64,000 nucleotides of DNA from Paralithodes platypus (Eukaryota > Arthropoda > Malacostraca > Decapoda > Lithodidae), in NCBI GenBank assembly GCA_032716605.1, contig CM064523.1, forward strand, positions 43,652,376-43,716,375. The letters run 5' to 3'. Shown piece by piece: positions 1 to 11,479 of the stretch. The translations under genes and the position numbers were made by a program. Under the pieces are notes generated by a model. That model was given only the letters and a program-made list of their open reading frames with translations. It did not search any database and was not told where the DNA came from. Positions within the stretch are counted from its first letter, which is position 1. The number at the start of each line of letters is the position of its first letter.

Positions 1-356
1 AAACTGATTGAAATTATGAACGAAACAATCAATAACAGTTGTAACACTATTCCAGCCCATGTTTGCCTTTAGTCCTTTCCTTTTATGATACAAAAGCCCG
101 GCTGTGTAAGTAATTTGAGAACCTAGGAGTAGATCGTAGAGGGCACGTTGATGTGTATTGCAATAATGGTGAACATAATATCCTGAATACTGTATGATAT
201 TGGATTTAATTACGCTATTATTATATTCAAATAACATTAAATCTTGTTCGTGGAAAGTAGTGCAATGGGAGAGAGAGAGAGAGAGAAGCACAAGACCATT
301 ATAGCCAAGAATCGTGTAACCCACGTTGCGTATAGACATTCATTTTGAGAATACAA
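1..356. other. Unassigned AT-rich flank
   Basis: No coding region or recognisable element. A short GA microsatellite lies at about 269-291. Confidence 0.5.
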
Positions 357-1518
357 TTATGCAGTATATCATATTATGCAGTATATCATATTATGCAGTA
401 TATCATATTATGCAGTATATCATATTATGCAGTATATCATATTATGCAGTTATGCAGTATGCAGTATATCATATTATGCAGTATATCATATTACGCAGTA
501 CTCCATATTATGCAGTATATCATATTATGCAGTATATCATATTATGCAGTATATCATATTATGCAGTATATCATATTATGCAGTATATCATATTATGCAG
601 TATATCATATTATGCAGTATATCATATTATGCAGTATATCATATTATGCAGTATATCATATTATGCAGTATATCATATTATGCAGTATATCATATTATGC
701 AGTATATCATATTATGCAGTATATCATATTATGCAGTATATCATATTATGCAGTATATCATATTATGCAGTATATCATATTATGCAGTATATCATATTAT
801 GCAGTATATCATATTATGCAGTATATCATATTATGCAGTATATCATATTATGCAGTATATCCAGTATATCATATTATGCAGTATATCATATTATGCAGTA
901 TATCATATTATGCAGTATATCATATTATGCAGTATATCATATTATGCAGTATATCATATTATGCAGTATATCATATTATGCAGTATATCATATTATGCAG
1001 TATATATATGCAGTATATATGCAGTATATCATATTATGCAGTATATCATATTATGCAGTATATCATATTATGCAGTATATCATATTATGCAGTATATCAT
1101 ATGCAGTATATCATATTGCAGTATATCATATTATGCAGTATATCATATTATGCAGTATATCATATTATGCAGTATATCAGCAGTATATCATATTATGCAG
1201 TATATCATATTATGCAGTATATCATATTATGCAGTATATCATATTATGCAGTATATCATATTATGCAGTATATCATATTATGCAGTATATCATATTATGC
1301 AGTATATCATATTATGCAGTATATCATATTATGCAGTATATCATATTATGCAGTATATCATATTATGCAGTATATCATATTATGCAGTATATCATATTAT
1401 GCAGTATATCATATTATGCAGTATATCATATTATGCAGTATATCATATTATGCAGTATATCATATTATGCAGTATATCATATTATGCAGTATATCATATT
1501 ATGCAGTATATCATATTA
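357..1518 (+). repeat. 17-bp satellite array
   Basis: About 68 head-to-tail copies of a 17-bp unit (atgcagtatatcatatt), nearly identical, with a few slipped or partial units around 445-500, 860, 1004-1020, 1100 and 1180. Because 17 is not a multiple of 3 and the unit has no stop in any plus frame, all three plus frames stay open for more than 1.1 kb. These frames are repeat artefacts, not genes. The high unit identity suggests recent expansion or ongoing homogenisation. Confidence 0.98.
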
Positions 1519-2180
1519 ACAAATTCCTAATCAATATTAAATGTTGGTCATTGTAAGCATGTGCAATCATGATTTAACAATGATTTGCAATACATGAGAA
1601 CAATCGTCGCTAATCACTAACTGCCAGCGGGAGAAGGAAGGTGGGGGAGTTGTGGATAGTTTGGGGGTGGGAGATGGGGGAAGACTTGGACCCGACTCCC
1701 CCCTTCCACCTACCCAGGGGTGGAGTAGGGGAAGGAAGGACCCACCCCTGAGCAACTTTTAGTACGGGTGAGTGTACATAATCTAATCTATTTCGTAGAC
1801 ATAATGGTCGGAGTCTTATTTTCAAATAATGCCCAGGGCTTCCCTTCTGCAGGAGTAACAGAAAATGTGATCCAGTGGTTTCTATTAATTATTAGTTGAC
1901 TAAGCAGATGAATTGACCACTGCATAAGAAAATACACTCCCATTCACTACGCGCATTGTATTTCCATGCACAAGAATACGGAGAGGAACATCACTTTTGT
2001 GGACAACTGTAATTGATTTTGGCACATGGCATTCACCGTTCATGAATATCATCTCTTAGCTCTAACTTGTGTTAGTTAGAAAAATTATATTTTAACATTA
2101 TTATCATTGAACTAAAATACATGAGTGACAGCTAAATAGAGTGAGGTCTGTGGTGAATATTATCCCAAGTTTTACCTTAC
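1519..2180. other. Unassigned spacer
   Basis: No gene or element recognised. A purine-rich, G-heavy stretch lies at about 1625-1750. Short open frames there are low-complexity Pro/Ser/Gly translations. Confidence 0.5.
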
Positions 2181-2760
2181 ATATACCTGGAATGCTTAAA
2201 ACACACTCAAACACACACACACATATACCTGGAATGCTTACAACACACTCAAACACACACACACATATACCTGGAATGCTTACAACACACTCAAACACAC
2301 ACACACATATACCTGGAATGCTTAAAACACACTCAAACACACACACACATATACCTGGAATGCTTACAACACACTCAAACACACACACATATACCTGGAA
2401 TGCTTACAACACACTCAAACACACACACACATATACCTGGAATGCTTACAACACACTCAAACACACACACACATATACCTGGAATGCTTACAACACACTC
2501 AAACACACACACACATATACCTGGAATGCTTACAACACACTCAAACACACACACACATATACCTGGAATGCTTACAACACACTCAAACACACACACACAT
2601 ATACCTGGAATGCTTACAACACACTCAAACACACACACATATACCTGGAATGCTTACAACACACTCAAACACACACACACATATACCTGGAATGCTTACA
2701 ACACACTCAAACACACACACACATATACCTGGAATGCTTACAACACACTCAAATACACAC
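2181..2760 (+). repeat. 42-bp CA-rich minisatellite
   Basis: About 14 copies of a 42-bp unit made of a CA run plus the core atatacctggaatgctta. The unit is exactly 14 codons, so frames on both strands stay open (for example a repeating HIPGMLTTHSNTHT). Variation is mostly one CA dinucleotide more or less. A degenerate CA-rich tail runs to about 2835. Confidence 0.97.
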
Positions 2761-3154
2761 ACACATTCGCCCACACAAACACCTAACCACACACTAACAC
2801 TCACACATCTACACAAACATTTAATGACACACAGCTAAGCGCATTAATATATATAATCAATGCAGTAACAAATTAATAAGGGCACTGGGTAGAGCAAGTA
2901 CCTCCACCTACGCTGGCGGACCTACGCGCTCTACCGATCGCCGCATTAATTACCACATTAATGGCCTCTTAATTGTTAAAAATATCCATATATCCAGAGG
3001 TGTATCATTAACATTTATGGATCGAATAACATGAAGGCAGTGTGATCGGTAAAGTCAATAATACTGAAGTGTTATTGTCAGGCGGCCACAAACATGCAAT
3101 TATGGATTTAATTTGGACTATGAGTATAATTAACGGAAATTAATCTATTATGAC
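2761..3154. other. Spacer with one short hairpin
   Basis: No gene seen. At 2890-2937 the sequence ggtagagc is matched by its reverse complement gctctacc, forming a short imperfect hairpin. It resembles a tRNA D-arm but lacks a convincing cloverleaf or B box. Confidence 0.5.
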
Positions 3155-5012
3155 GAGACCGGCAGTAGGGTGAAGGTAAGGTGAGGGAGACTGACAGTAG
3201 GGTGAAGGTAAGGTGAGGGAGACTGACAGTAGGGTGAAGGTAAGGTGAGGGAGACTGACAGTAGGGTGAAGGTAAGGTGAGGGAGACTGACAGTAGGGTG
3301 AAGGTAAGGTGAGGGAGACTGACAGTAGGGTGAAGGTAAGGTGAGGGAGACTGACAGTAGGGTGAAGGTAAGGTGAGGGAGACTGACAGTAGGGTGAAGG
3401 TAAGGTGAGGGAGACTGACAGTAGGGTGAAGGTAAGGTGAGGGAGACTGACAGTAGGGTGAAGGTAAGGTGAGGGAGACCGACAGTAGGGTGAAGGTAAG
3501 GTGAGGGAGACTGACAGTAGGGTGAAGGTAAGGTGAGGGAGACTGACAGTAGGGTGAAGGTAAGGTGAGGGAGACTGACAGTAGGGTGAAGGTAAGGTGA
3601 GGGAGACCGACAGTAGGGTGAAGGTAAGGTGAGGGAGACTGACAGTAGGGTGAAGGTAAGGTGAGGGAGACTGACAGTAGGGTGAAAGTAAGGTGAGGGA
3701 GACTGACAGTAGGGTGAAGGTAAGGTGAGGGAGACTGACAGTAGGGTGAAGGTAAGGTGAGGGAGACTGACAGTAGGGTGAAGGTACGGTGAGGGAGACT
3801 GAGAGTAGGGTGAATGTAAGGTGGGGGAGACTGACAGTAGGGTGAAGGTAAGGTGAGGGAGACTGACAGTAGGTGAAGGTAAGATGAGGGAGAGACTGAC
3901 AGTAGGGTGAAGGTAAGGTGATGGAGACTGACAGTAGGGTGAAGGTAAGGTGAGGGAGACTGACAGTAGGGTGAAGGTAAGGTGAGGGAGACTGACAGTA
4001 GGGTGAAGGGAAGGTGAGGGAGACTGACAGTAGGGTGAAGGTAAGGTGAGGGAGACTGACAGTAGGGTGAAGGTAAGGTGAGGGAGACTGACAGTAGGGT
4101 GAAAGTAAGGTGAGGGAGACTGACAGTAGGGTGAAGGTAAGGTGAGGGAGACTGACAGTAGGGTGAAGGTAAGGTGAGGGAGACTGACAGTAGGGTGAAG
4201 GTAAGGTGAGGGAGACTGAGAGTAGGGTGAATGTAAGGTGGGGGAGACTGACAGTAGGGTGAAGGTAAGGTGAGGGAGACTGACAGTAAGGTGAAGGTAA
4301 GATGAGGGAGACTGACAGTAGGGTGAAGGTAAGGTGATGGAGACTGACAGTAGGGTGAAGGTAAGGTGAGGGAGACTGACAGTAGGGTGAAGGTAAGGTG
4401 AGGGAGACTGACAGTAGGGTGAAGGGAAGGTGAGGGAGACTGACAGTAGGGTGAAGCTAAGGTGAGGGAGACTGACAGTAGGGTGAAGGTAAGGTGAGGG
4501 AGACTGACAGTAGGGTGAAGGTAAGGTGAGGGAGACTGACAGTAGGGTGAAGCTAAGGTGAGGGAGACTGACAGTAGGGTGAAGGTAAGGTGAGGGAGTC
4601 AGACAGTAGGGTGAAGGAAAGGTGAGGGAGACTGACAGTAGGGTGAAGGTAAGGTGAGGGAGACTGACAGTAGGGTGAAGGTAAGGTGAGGGAGACTGAC
4701 AGTAGGGTGAAGGAAAGGTGAGGGAGACTGACAGTAGGGTGAAGGTAAGGTGATGGAGACTGACAGTAGGGTGAAGGTATGGTGAGGGAGACTGACAGTA
4801 AGGTGAAGGTAAGATGAGGGAGACTGACAGTAGGGTGAAGGTAAGGTGATGGAGACTGACAGTAGGGTGAAGGTAAGGTGAGGGAGACTGACAGTAGGGT
4901 GAAGGTAAGGTGAGGGAGTCAGACAGTAGGGTGAAGGTAAGGTGAGGGAGACTGACAGTAGGGTGAAGGTAAGGTGAGGGAGACTGACAGTAGGGTGAAG
5001 GTAAGGTGAGGG
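3155..5012 (+). repeat. 32-bp satellite, left block
   Basis: About 58 copies of a 32-bp unit (start gacagtagggtgaaggtaag, end gtgagggagact). Variant monomers recur at about 416-bp spacing (compare 3801 and 4218), that is 13 monomers, which indicates a higher-order repeat. The block ends abruptly at 5012, where the poly-A-like tail of a minus-strand LINE begins. The same satellite resumes at 11480. Confidence 0.98.
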
Positions 5013-5117
5013 AGATTTTATTTTTATTTTTTTTTCTATGTGAATGACGGAGACAAAAGGCATAACTGCCTGCAACGAGTGCCTCCCCCTGATTTCAATG
5101 AGTGATAGGGCCGAAAA

Positions 5118-6227
5118 TCAAGGGACGTTCGACCTAAAATGCCTGGACACACAGAGTTTGAAGCAATTTAAGTCATAGGAAGAGGGAAAGACTGATTCTG
5201 GGAGAAAGTTCCAGAGCTCAGCAGTTGAATAGAAGAAAGTCTGAGAATAGCATTTCACTCTTGGGATGGAGAGTTGCACAGAGTAGGGGTGGGACTGTGT
5301 TGCAAGGCGGGTACTACGCACCCTACGTAGAGGAGGTGGTATACACTGAGAAAGCTCTGCGGAACACTGATTATTATAGTAGCAATAGAATAGCGAGAGA
5401 GATGCAACATTGCGGCAAAGAGAGAGAGTTGGTGAGTGAACGGGAGTTAATGATACGAAAGCCTTTCCTTTCTACTTTATCTAGGAGTGTGGTGTGAGAG
5501 GATCCTCCCCACACATGTGAACAATACTAGGATGCACTGTGCCCCTGTACAGAGCAAGAAGCTGTGCAGGGGTAAAGAACCCCTTGAGGCAGATGAGCAC
5601 ACCCAGCTTCTGGGAGGCTGCCTTAGCGAGACTGGTAATATGGTCTTTCCAAGAGAGAGCAGAAGAAAAAGAGACACCGAGAACATTGAGAGAAGATGTA
5701 GGGTTGATTTTTGTATTGTTGAAGAATAAGAGGTAGTCCTCTGGAGGTTCCTGACGGGTAGTAAGATGGATAAATTGAGTTTTGGAAGTATTAATTGCAA
5801 CAAGGTTTTCTCTACCCCAATTGGAAATAGTATCTAGATCAGAAGAAAAGTATTTTATAGCTTCATTACGTTTACTTTTGAGGGACTGCTGGCTGGGGCG
5901 TTCTGGAAAACTTATTGAGTGGTGTAAGGTAGAGTCGTCTGCATATGAATGGATGGGACTGGATGTACAGTTGAGAAGATCATTTATGAAAATTAGAAAG
6001 AGAATAGGAGATAGGACAGAACCCTGAGGAACACCGGAGTTGATAGGATGAGGAAATGAGCGATGGCCGTCCACAACCGCAGCTGTGGAACGGCCGGAAA
6101 GGAAATTAGACACAAAGGCACAGATGGAGGGACAGAAACCGAAGGCTTTCGATGTGTATTGTGCAACAGAAAAAGTCTTACCGAAGTCCCGAAAGTTGGA
6201 TGACCAAGAGTTAGTAAGATATGAAAG
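5118..6227 (-). pseudogene. LINE-A1 reverse transcriptase, palm to C-terminus
   Basis: The frame from 6113 down to 5481 carries the RT motifs GVPQGSVLSPILFLIF and SYADDST (the Y-A-D-D catalytic box), followed by NTSKTQF and NVLGVSF, the usual order of palm and thumb motifs in APE-type LINEs. After a frameshift near 5510 the C-terminal part resumes at 5321-5118, ending FRSNVP and a stop. Upstream of 6113 the coding sense continues to 6232, where LINE-B is inserted. The same C-terminus occurs in LINE-A2 at 59406-59843, which helps locate the lesions. The 3' UTR is about 100 bp and includes a short A-rich tail. Not functional. Confidence 0.85.
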
Positions 6228-6387
6228 AAGATATGAAAGAATAATTGACGGGAGCTGGGAGGTGACGGACGTGTTTGGTTTTGCTCCTGATTAAAATTTA
6301 GCCTGCGAAGCCTGCTGGATTGCCCCCCTCTCCATACAAACTCGAGTGCCTAGTTACAGTGCATAGTTAGTTAACAAGATTGGTAGA

Positions 6388-7134
6388 ATGACTAGACAAG
6401 GAAGTAAAAATGCGCCAAGCCAACAACAAAGACTGGTAGGTAAGGACTGCGACGTCCGTGGAACCGCAGCCCAACAACAACAACAAACATGGCCGTGTAA
6501 GAACTGCAAGCAACCGGTAGTGGATGATGACCTTGCCCTGTATTGTGAGTACTGTTCAATGTGGGTACATATCACCTGTGAAAATATCTCAAAGGAGACA
6601 TATGAAGCATTACAACAATTGAATGAGATTCACAAGGGTCAACATTGGTTTTGCAAGGAATGTGATTCAAAGGCTGTGGATGTACTGAAACTGGTCAACA
6701 ACCTCAAGGAAAGCAATGATATTCTAACCAAGAGAATGAACAAAGCCGAGAAAAGGCTTGATGCAATCGAAAACCTGGCAAATGATACGCTGGTGGACAA
6801 GACCAAACAGCTGGTGAGGGATGAAATTTATGAGGCCACACAAAAGGAATTGAAGAAGTGCAATATCATTGTGAAAGGTATTGATGAAGTAAACCAAACT
6901 GAGACCACTGACAGTGCTGGCGAGGCTGGTATAGGTCACCTTGAAAGTGACAAGGATATGGTGAAGTTCATGTGCAGTGATATACTAAAACTGGACAATA
7001 TACAAGTTGTTGAAGCAATGAGGATTCCAGAGGTGAGGAAGGATGGAGAGACTAGACCGAGAATGATTTTAGCCAAGCTTGGTAGTGAGAACCAGAAATT
7101 CCAGGTACTTGAAAAGCTAAGAACCTTGACTTGA
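6388..7134 (+). pseudogene. LINE-B ORF1: PHD-like zinc finger, coiled coil, nucleic-acid-binding protein
   Basis: This 248-codon frame starts at the first ATG after the 5' UTR. Residues about 37-92 hold a Cys-rich finger (CKNC, CEYC, HITC, FCKEC) with the spacing and conserved W-V-H-I-T-C core of PHD fingers. Residues about 100-165 look like a coiled coil (KRMNKAEKRLDAIENL), followed by an RRM-like region (NIIVKGIDE). In LINEs such proteins bind the element RNA. The frame ends early at 7134; the expected continuation (WNNVFIEPDRTKEEKEHDY) lies in another frame from 7131, so a frameshift near 7125 broke the ORF. The following frame runs into the ORF2 region. Confidence 0.75.
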
Positions 7135-7399
7135 GGGAGGGATGGAATAATGTTTTCATTGAACCTGACAGGACCAAAGAAGAAAAAGAGCACGATTATA
7201 CCTTGAGAAAGGAATTAAGGCAGAGAAAAGAGCAAGGAGAAAAAATGCTTAGTCATACGGAACAGGAAAATTGTGGCAATGAAGTTGGAGATTGCCAAAG
7301 GTCCACAAGGACCCAGAAAGAGGAACCAATAGTTCATCAAGGTACCGGTACTGTAAATAGTGTAAATAGGTCTATTCCAAGCAATGTGAATAGAGGTTC

Positions 7400-7952
7400 T
7401 GGGGCTAAGTTCATTAAAAGTTTATTGTTGAATGCAAGGAGTATAATAAATAAGATTCCTGATCTTGAGTGTTTAGTTTATGAGAGGGAACCACATATTG
7501 TCCTAATCACTGAGTCCTGGGCAATGGATAAAATAAAGGATGCCGAGCTGAACATAAAAGGATATGATTTATTTAGGAGAGACCGCAGTAATCAGAGAGG
7601 AGGTGGATGCATAATTTATTGCAATACATGGATGAAGGCAACATTGGAGGAAGATTTGTCGTGTGTGGAGAATGTTTAAAATGGTTGGTGTAAGTTCAAG
7701 ACGGTTGTGGGCGAGATACTGCTATGTGCCTGCTACCTAGCTCCTAATTCTACAACGGAAAAAGAAAATGCTCTGTATAGTAACATTGAACGTGCATGTG
7801 ATATGAATGAACTTGTAATTATTGGTGGAGACTTCAACCATGGAAATATTAACTGGAAGTCACTTTATGGAAGAAAGGAAGATGAAGACCTGATTGATTT
7901 GGTGATGGACAGATTTTTAACACAACATGTTACGGAACACCAAGCTATTTAG
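7400..7952 (+). pseudogene. LINE-B ORF2 apurinic endonuclease fragment
   Basis: From about 7400 the frame reads LLLNARSIINKI, then HIVLITESW (first acidic catalytic motif of APE-like LINE endonucleases) and GGGCIIYC. It ends at a stop at 7677. After a frameshift, 7707-7952 continues with ACYLAPNS and VIIGGDFNHGNINW, the D-x-N catalytic motif. The domain nicks target DNA to prime reverse transcription. The coding sense stops at about 7943, where a deletion joins it to sequence just after the RT catalytic box. The element could not encode a working enzyme. Confidence 0.8.
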
Positions 7953-8786
7953 CAAAATCACTGGTCAAGAGGACCTTAGCAACATCCAAAATAGCCTACA
8001 AATAGTAGAGGAATGGTCAAAAGATTGGCAGATGGAATTTAATATGGCCAATGCAAATGCCTTCATCTGGGTCACAATAATCCCCAGCATAATTATACGA
8101 TGGATGGTCATGAGATTAGTGATGTCGACAGTGAAAAAGACCTGGGCGTTATAATCAACAAAACACTTAATCCAGACGAACATATAACCAGTATCGTCAA
8201 GAAGGCCAACCAAATAGTGGGGAGTATAAGGAGAACAATAGATGATAAGAGTATGACCAACATTATAAGCCTGTACAAGTCTCTGTTGCGTCCACATCTT
8301 GAGTACTGTGCCCAAAGCTGGAGACCCTATAACCAGAAGGATATAAATCTATTGGAGGGTGTCCAAAGGAGAATGACCAAGATGATCCCTGCCATAGCGC
8401 AAGATTCATATGAGGCCCGTCTTAAGAATACTGGTTTAATGTCCCTGGAGATGAGAAGGCTGAGGAGTGAACTGATTGAAGTACATAAAATAATGCACGG
8501 TATGGAGGGACTGAGAATTGAGTACTTCTTCACAATCAACACAGGACCAACTAAGGGGCACCAGTACAAGATATACAAGCAACAATCCAGACTCAACATT
8601 AGAAAGTACTTTTTCTCCCAGCAAGTAGTGGATGAGTGGAACAATCTGCCGGAGGAGGCAGTCTTGGCATCAACAACGAACGGTTTTAAGAAATTAATTG
8701 GAAAACTGTTCAGGCACATAGGGGGGCAATACAAGAGCCAGCGAAGGCTTCCTGCCCCAGTCCTCAACCGTCCGCCTGAGATGTGA
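7944..8786 (+). pseudogene. LINE-B ORF2 C-terminal remnant (after the RT catalytic box)
   Basis: At 7944 the sequence resumes with TKLFSKITG, the residues that normally follow the F-A-D-D box in CR1-like RTs. Two frames (7927-8154 and 8100-8786) cover EWSKDWQMEFN, EKDLGVIIN, LLRPHLEYCAQSW and NLLEGVQRRMTKM, the typical thumb and C-terminal motifs. A frameshift lies near 8060-8100. The stop is at 8784-8786 and a very short 3' UTR follows. The same motif order is seen in the CR1 copies at 29278 and 31905. Confidence 0.82.
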
Positions 8787-8820
8787 TCACACCCCCAGGC
8801 GGGGATGGTAAGTCTAAGAT

Positions 8821-9553
8821 CACCAGTAGAGCGACCCTTAAGGAAGCCATACTGGCGATCTAAGAGCAGATTATGAGACGAGAAATGCTTAAGAAATTTG
8901 GAAGCAAGAATAGTTTCAAAAACTTTAGAGATACAAGAGATGAGAGCAATTGGACGATAGTTGGAGGGTTGAGAGCGGTCACCCTTCTTTGGGACAGGTT
9001 GAATGAGAGCAAACTTCCAGCAAGAAGGAAAGATGTTAGAGGAGAGACAGAGACGAAAGAGTTTGCCTAGGCAGGGGGTCAGCACGGAAGCACAGTTTTT
9101 AAGTACAACAGGAGGAACACCGTCCGGACCATACACCTTCTTAGTATTAAGCTCAGAGAGGGTAGAAAGTACATCTTTAGAAGAGATTAGGATATTAGGC
9201 ATAAGTAGGAGAGAGGGAGGTGGAGAGGGAGGAATAGCACCGGAATCACCAAGGTCTGGCAAAAGTTTGAGCAAAGTGTTCAGCTTTGTCAGAGGAAAAA
9301 GTGATGGTTGTGCCATCAGAGTGGAAAAAGGGAGGGAAAGATGAGGAAGAAAAGTTGTTGGAGAGGTTTTTGGCTAGATGTCAGAAAGCTTGGGAAGAGA
9401 TAGAGTTGGATAGTTCAGTGCATTTATTATTGATGAAAGAGTGCTTGGCAAGTCGAAGAACAGATTTGGCTTGATTCCGGGCAGAAACATAGGAAGAACA
9501 AGATTCTTGAGTTTTAAGGCGTTGGTACTGTTTGAATGCTTCCTCCTTGTTGT
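8821..9553 (-). pseudogene. LINE-A1 reverse transcriptase, N-terminal half
   Basis: Reading leftward from 9553: KAEHFAQTF, LMPNILISSKDVLSTL, GPDGVPPVVLKN, FRLCLSSNIFPSCWK, LIQPVPKKGD and NYRPIALISCISKVFE, ending QYGFLKGRSTGDL at the LINE-B insertion. These are RT motifs 0 to 2a of an APE-type LINE. Small frameshifts split the frame (near 9290 and 9370). TTAA at 8838-8841 is the empty form of the site occupied by a TTAA element in LINE-A2 (61569-63559). Confidence 0.82.
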
Positions 9554-10073
9554 TGTTGATGTTGTTCCCCAAGCTGCCTGGCCGAACAGCCCCAAGGCCC
9601 CGAGCAAGGCCAAGGTCATAACCGAGTACCCCCACAGAACCCTCCCTGCCGACCACAATAAAGCCTGGGTGACCGAAGCCACTCCATGGCGGGGAGCTGA
9701 GGAGGGTGCGGAAACGCCCGGGAAACCAAAGACCCACCCAGGGCCCTGTGCCCCTCAGCAATTATGAAGAGAAAGTTGAGGGGCAAAGGAAAAATGTGAC
9801 GCTTTGGCTCCCAATCTTGGTAGATTGGGAGGTCAATCCACGGAAGAGACGCCATCACTTGAGATCTAGAAAATATATAAGTAAAAGGAACAGTCAGACT
9901 AAGCTATGGGTATGGCAGAGATCGCTCAGTTCTCACTCTGATAGACCAGCCCATCACCACATGACTAGAACCCAATCCTCTCAGCATCAGCTAGGAAAGG
10001 CCCTAGAAAGCCGCCTTTGGCGGGGGGATAGCTCCCCTATTTGAACCCCTTTCGGGGTTGGGCACCCGGCCAT
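9554..10073 (-). mobile_element. LINE-D 3' fragment with 17-bp target duplication
   Basis: A 520-bp, 5'-truncated insertion flanked by perfect 17-bp direct repeats tgcttcctccttgttgt at 9537-9553 and 10074-10090. Its 3' end (minus strand) carries ggctgttcggccaggcagc followed by an (AAC)-like tail, the same end as LINE-D at 45411 and the plus-strand fragment at 34831. No coding frame is recognised inside; it looks like 3' UTR. It interrupts the linker between endonuclease and RT of LINE-A1. Confidence 0.88.
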
Positions 10074-10090
10074 TGCTTCCTCCTTGTTGT

Positions 10091-11090
10091 GAACAGCAGT
10101 AGAAGAAGCATGAGAAAATAAAAAAAAAATTGCATTAGACTGAGAGAAAGAAAATGGAATGTATGCTTCCATGCCCGAGAGGATTACCTCGGTAATGCGT
10201 TCAGTACTCTCCGAGGGTCCTCGGCCACGGAAGCAGAAGTCATTCCAAGGGAAATCAAAGAAGTACTGCAAGAGAGCCTCCTAGTCGGCAGCGCCAAAAT
10301 GCCACAAGCGCCGCCGGCTGGGAGGATCGGAAAGTCGTACTGAAGAGATAGGACAGGTGACAGAGATAAGTTTATGGTCAGAGGAGCCCAAAGGAGAGAA
10401 AAGATTGACAGTATAAGAGGATGGGTTAGAAGTCAGAAATCAGTCATGAATGTTGGGCCGATCTCCGAAGCGATCCGGAATATGGGTGGGTTGCTGGACC
10501 AGCTGCTCTAGGTCATTTATGATAGAAAAGACATAGGCTTGTTCACCAGATTTGTCAGAAGAGTGAGAGGAGAGCCATTGGCGGTGGTGAACGTTGAGAT
10601 CTCCTAAGATGGAGATTTCAGAGAAGGGAGAGATAGATAGAATGTGTTCCACTTTAGAGTTTATATAGCCGAAGAATTTGGGAAAGTCGGTAGAGTTAGG
10701 GGAAAGATAGACAGCACAGCAAAATGTAGTATGAGAATGACAGAATAGTTTGAGCCATAAAGTTGAGAATTCAGAGGAGTCTAAATCGGGAAAATGAGAA
10801 CAAGTGAGTCTGTTGTGCACGTATGCACAACATCCGCCTTTGGCTTGGAAACTAGGATAGAGAAAGTAGGAGGATACAGAGAAGGGGCTGCTGGAAGTTG
10901 TTTCAGATACCCGGGTTTCGGTGAGGAAAAGAAGATCAGGTTTGGAGGAGGAGAGATGGTGTTCGACAAAGTGAAAATTAGAAGCAAGGCCGCGAATATT
11001 TCAAAAGTTGATAGTAAGAGTGACAGGCCGTGGTCCAGAGCATTTAGAGGGTTCGTCAGGAGAAGGTCGGGCATGTGTGGGCGTATTTAT
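10091..11090 (-). pseudogene. LINE-A1 APE-like endonuclease and linker
   Basis: From the 5' side, frames at 11074-10781 and 10820-10440 cover HH-S-PDLLFLTET (in broken form), CAYVHNRL (part out of frame), FCCAVYLSPNS and ISILGDLNVHHRQWL (the D-x-N motif), then FGDRPNIHD. The order matches the APE-type endonuclease of LINEs. The linker near 10270-10150 reads NDFCFRGRGPSESTERITEVI. A frameshift lies near 10810. LINE-A3 carries the same domain near 54000-54180. Confidence 0.75.
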
Positions 11091-11479
11091 GGTCCCCACC
11101 CCCTGGGGACTCCGAGGCTGGGCCTGTGTTCATCATATTTTTTTACTAATTTTGAAGGAGGAAGTGTGGTGTGCATCTTAAGTGTAGTGAAGTAGATAGG
11201 AGAAGGAAGTGTTTGTGAGAGCATGCTAGACTACTCTCAGTGTAAGTTGGCACAAAGGGAATCAGTAAGAGAGGCCAAGCAAATGAAACAGGAGTTCCAG
11301 CAATTCCTTATCAAATGCTTACAGCCTCTCCTGGGTATAGCCCTGTTCGATTGGTGCCTACAATCTACCCCCATTCCCCCTATTAGTCGCTTTGTACGCA
11401 GTAGGACGCATGCGGCATATTCTTTTTTATCCTCCACCATAAGATGGAGGCCCCCTTACCCCAAGAGGGGGGGGGGGGG

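Larger units (their letters stand above)
6233..8815 (+). mobile_element. LINE-B, internally deleted CR1-like LINE inserted in LINE-A1
   Basis: A 2.6-kb plus-strand element flanked by AAGAT (6228-6232 and 8816-8820). Removing it rejoins LINE-A1 to the arrangement seen uninterrupted at 61536-61568 (agatatgaaagaagatcacc). It has a short 5' UTR, an ORF1 with a PHD-like finger, an endonuclease fragment and the extreme C-terminus of ORF2. The whole RT catalytic core is missing, so it is a deletion derivative. Orientation is opposite to its host element. The insertion boundaries are well supported; the clade (CR1-like) is inferred from the endonuclease and C-terminal sequence. Confidence 0.87.
5013..11479 (-). 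mobile_element. Non-LTR retrotransposon LINE-A, copy 1, with nested insertions
   Basis: This minus-strand LINE has its A-rich 3' tail at 5013-5035 and its 5' end near 11470 (a C-run on the minus strand). Order from 5' to 3': APE-type endonuclease (about 11090-10440), linker (10270-10091), RT start (9553-8821) and RT end plus thumb (6232-5118). It sits inside the 32-bp satellite. It is interrupted by LINE-B (6233-8815) and a LINE-D 3' fragment (9554-10073). The coding parts carry frameshifts and stops, so the copy is dead. The family belongs to the APE/RT class of LINEs; I cannot place the clade firmly (CR1/Jockey-like). Two more copies lie at 53880-59290 and 59328-64000. Confidence 0.88.

Noticed and set aside
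326..1556. Three overlapping 380-400 codon frames
   Set aside because: Translations of the 17-bp satellite in its three frames; pure period artefact.
1567..1825. Minus-strand Pro-rich frames
   Set aside because: Translation of a G-rich simple stretch; no conserved features.
2104..2838. CRISPR-like regularly spaced repeats
   Set aside because: The 42-bp units are directly adjacent with no unique spacers; it is a minisatellite in a eukaryotic genome. The same applies to the 31-, 45- and 56-bp arrays.
2890..2937. tRNA gene from the ggtagagc hairpin
   Set aside because: No B box and no acceptor stem.
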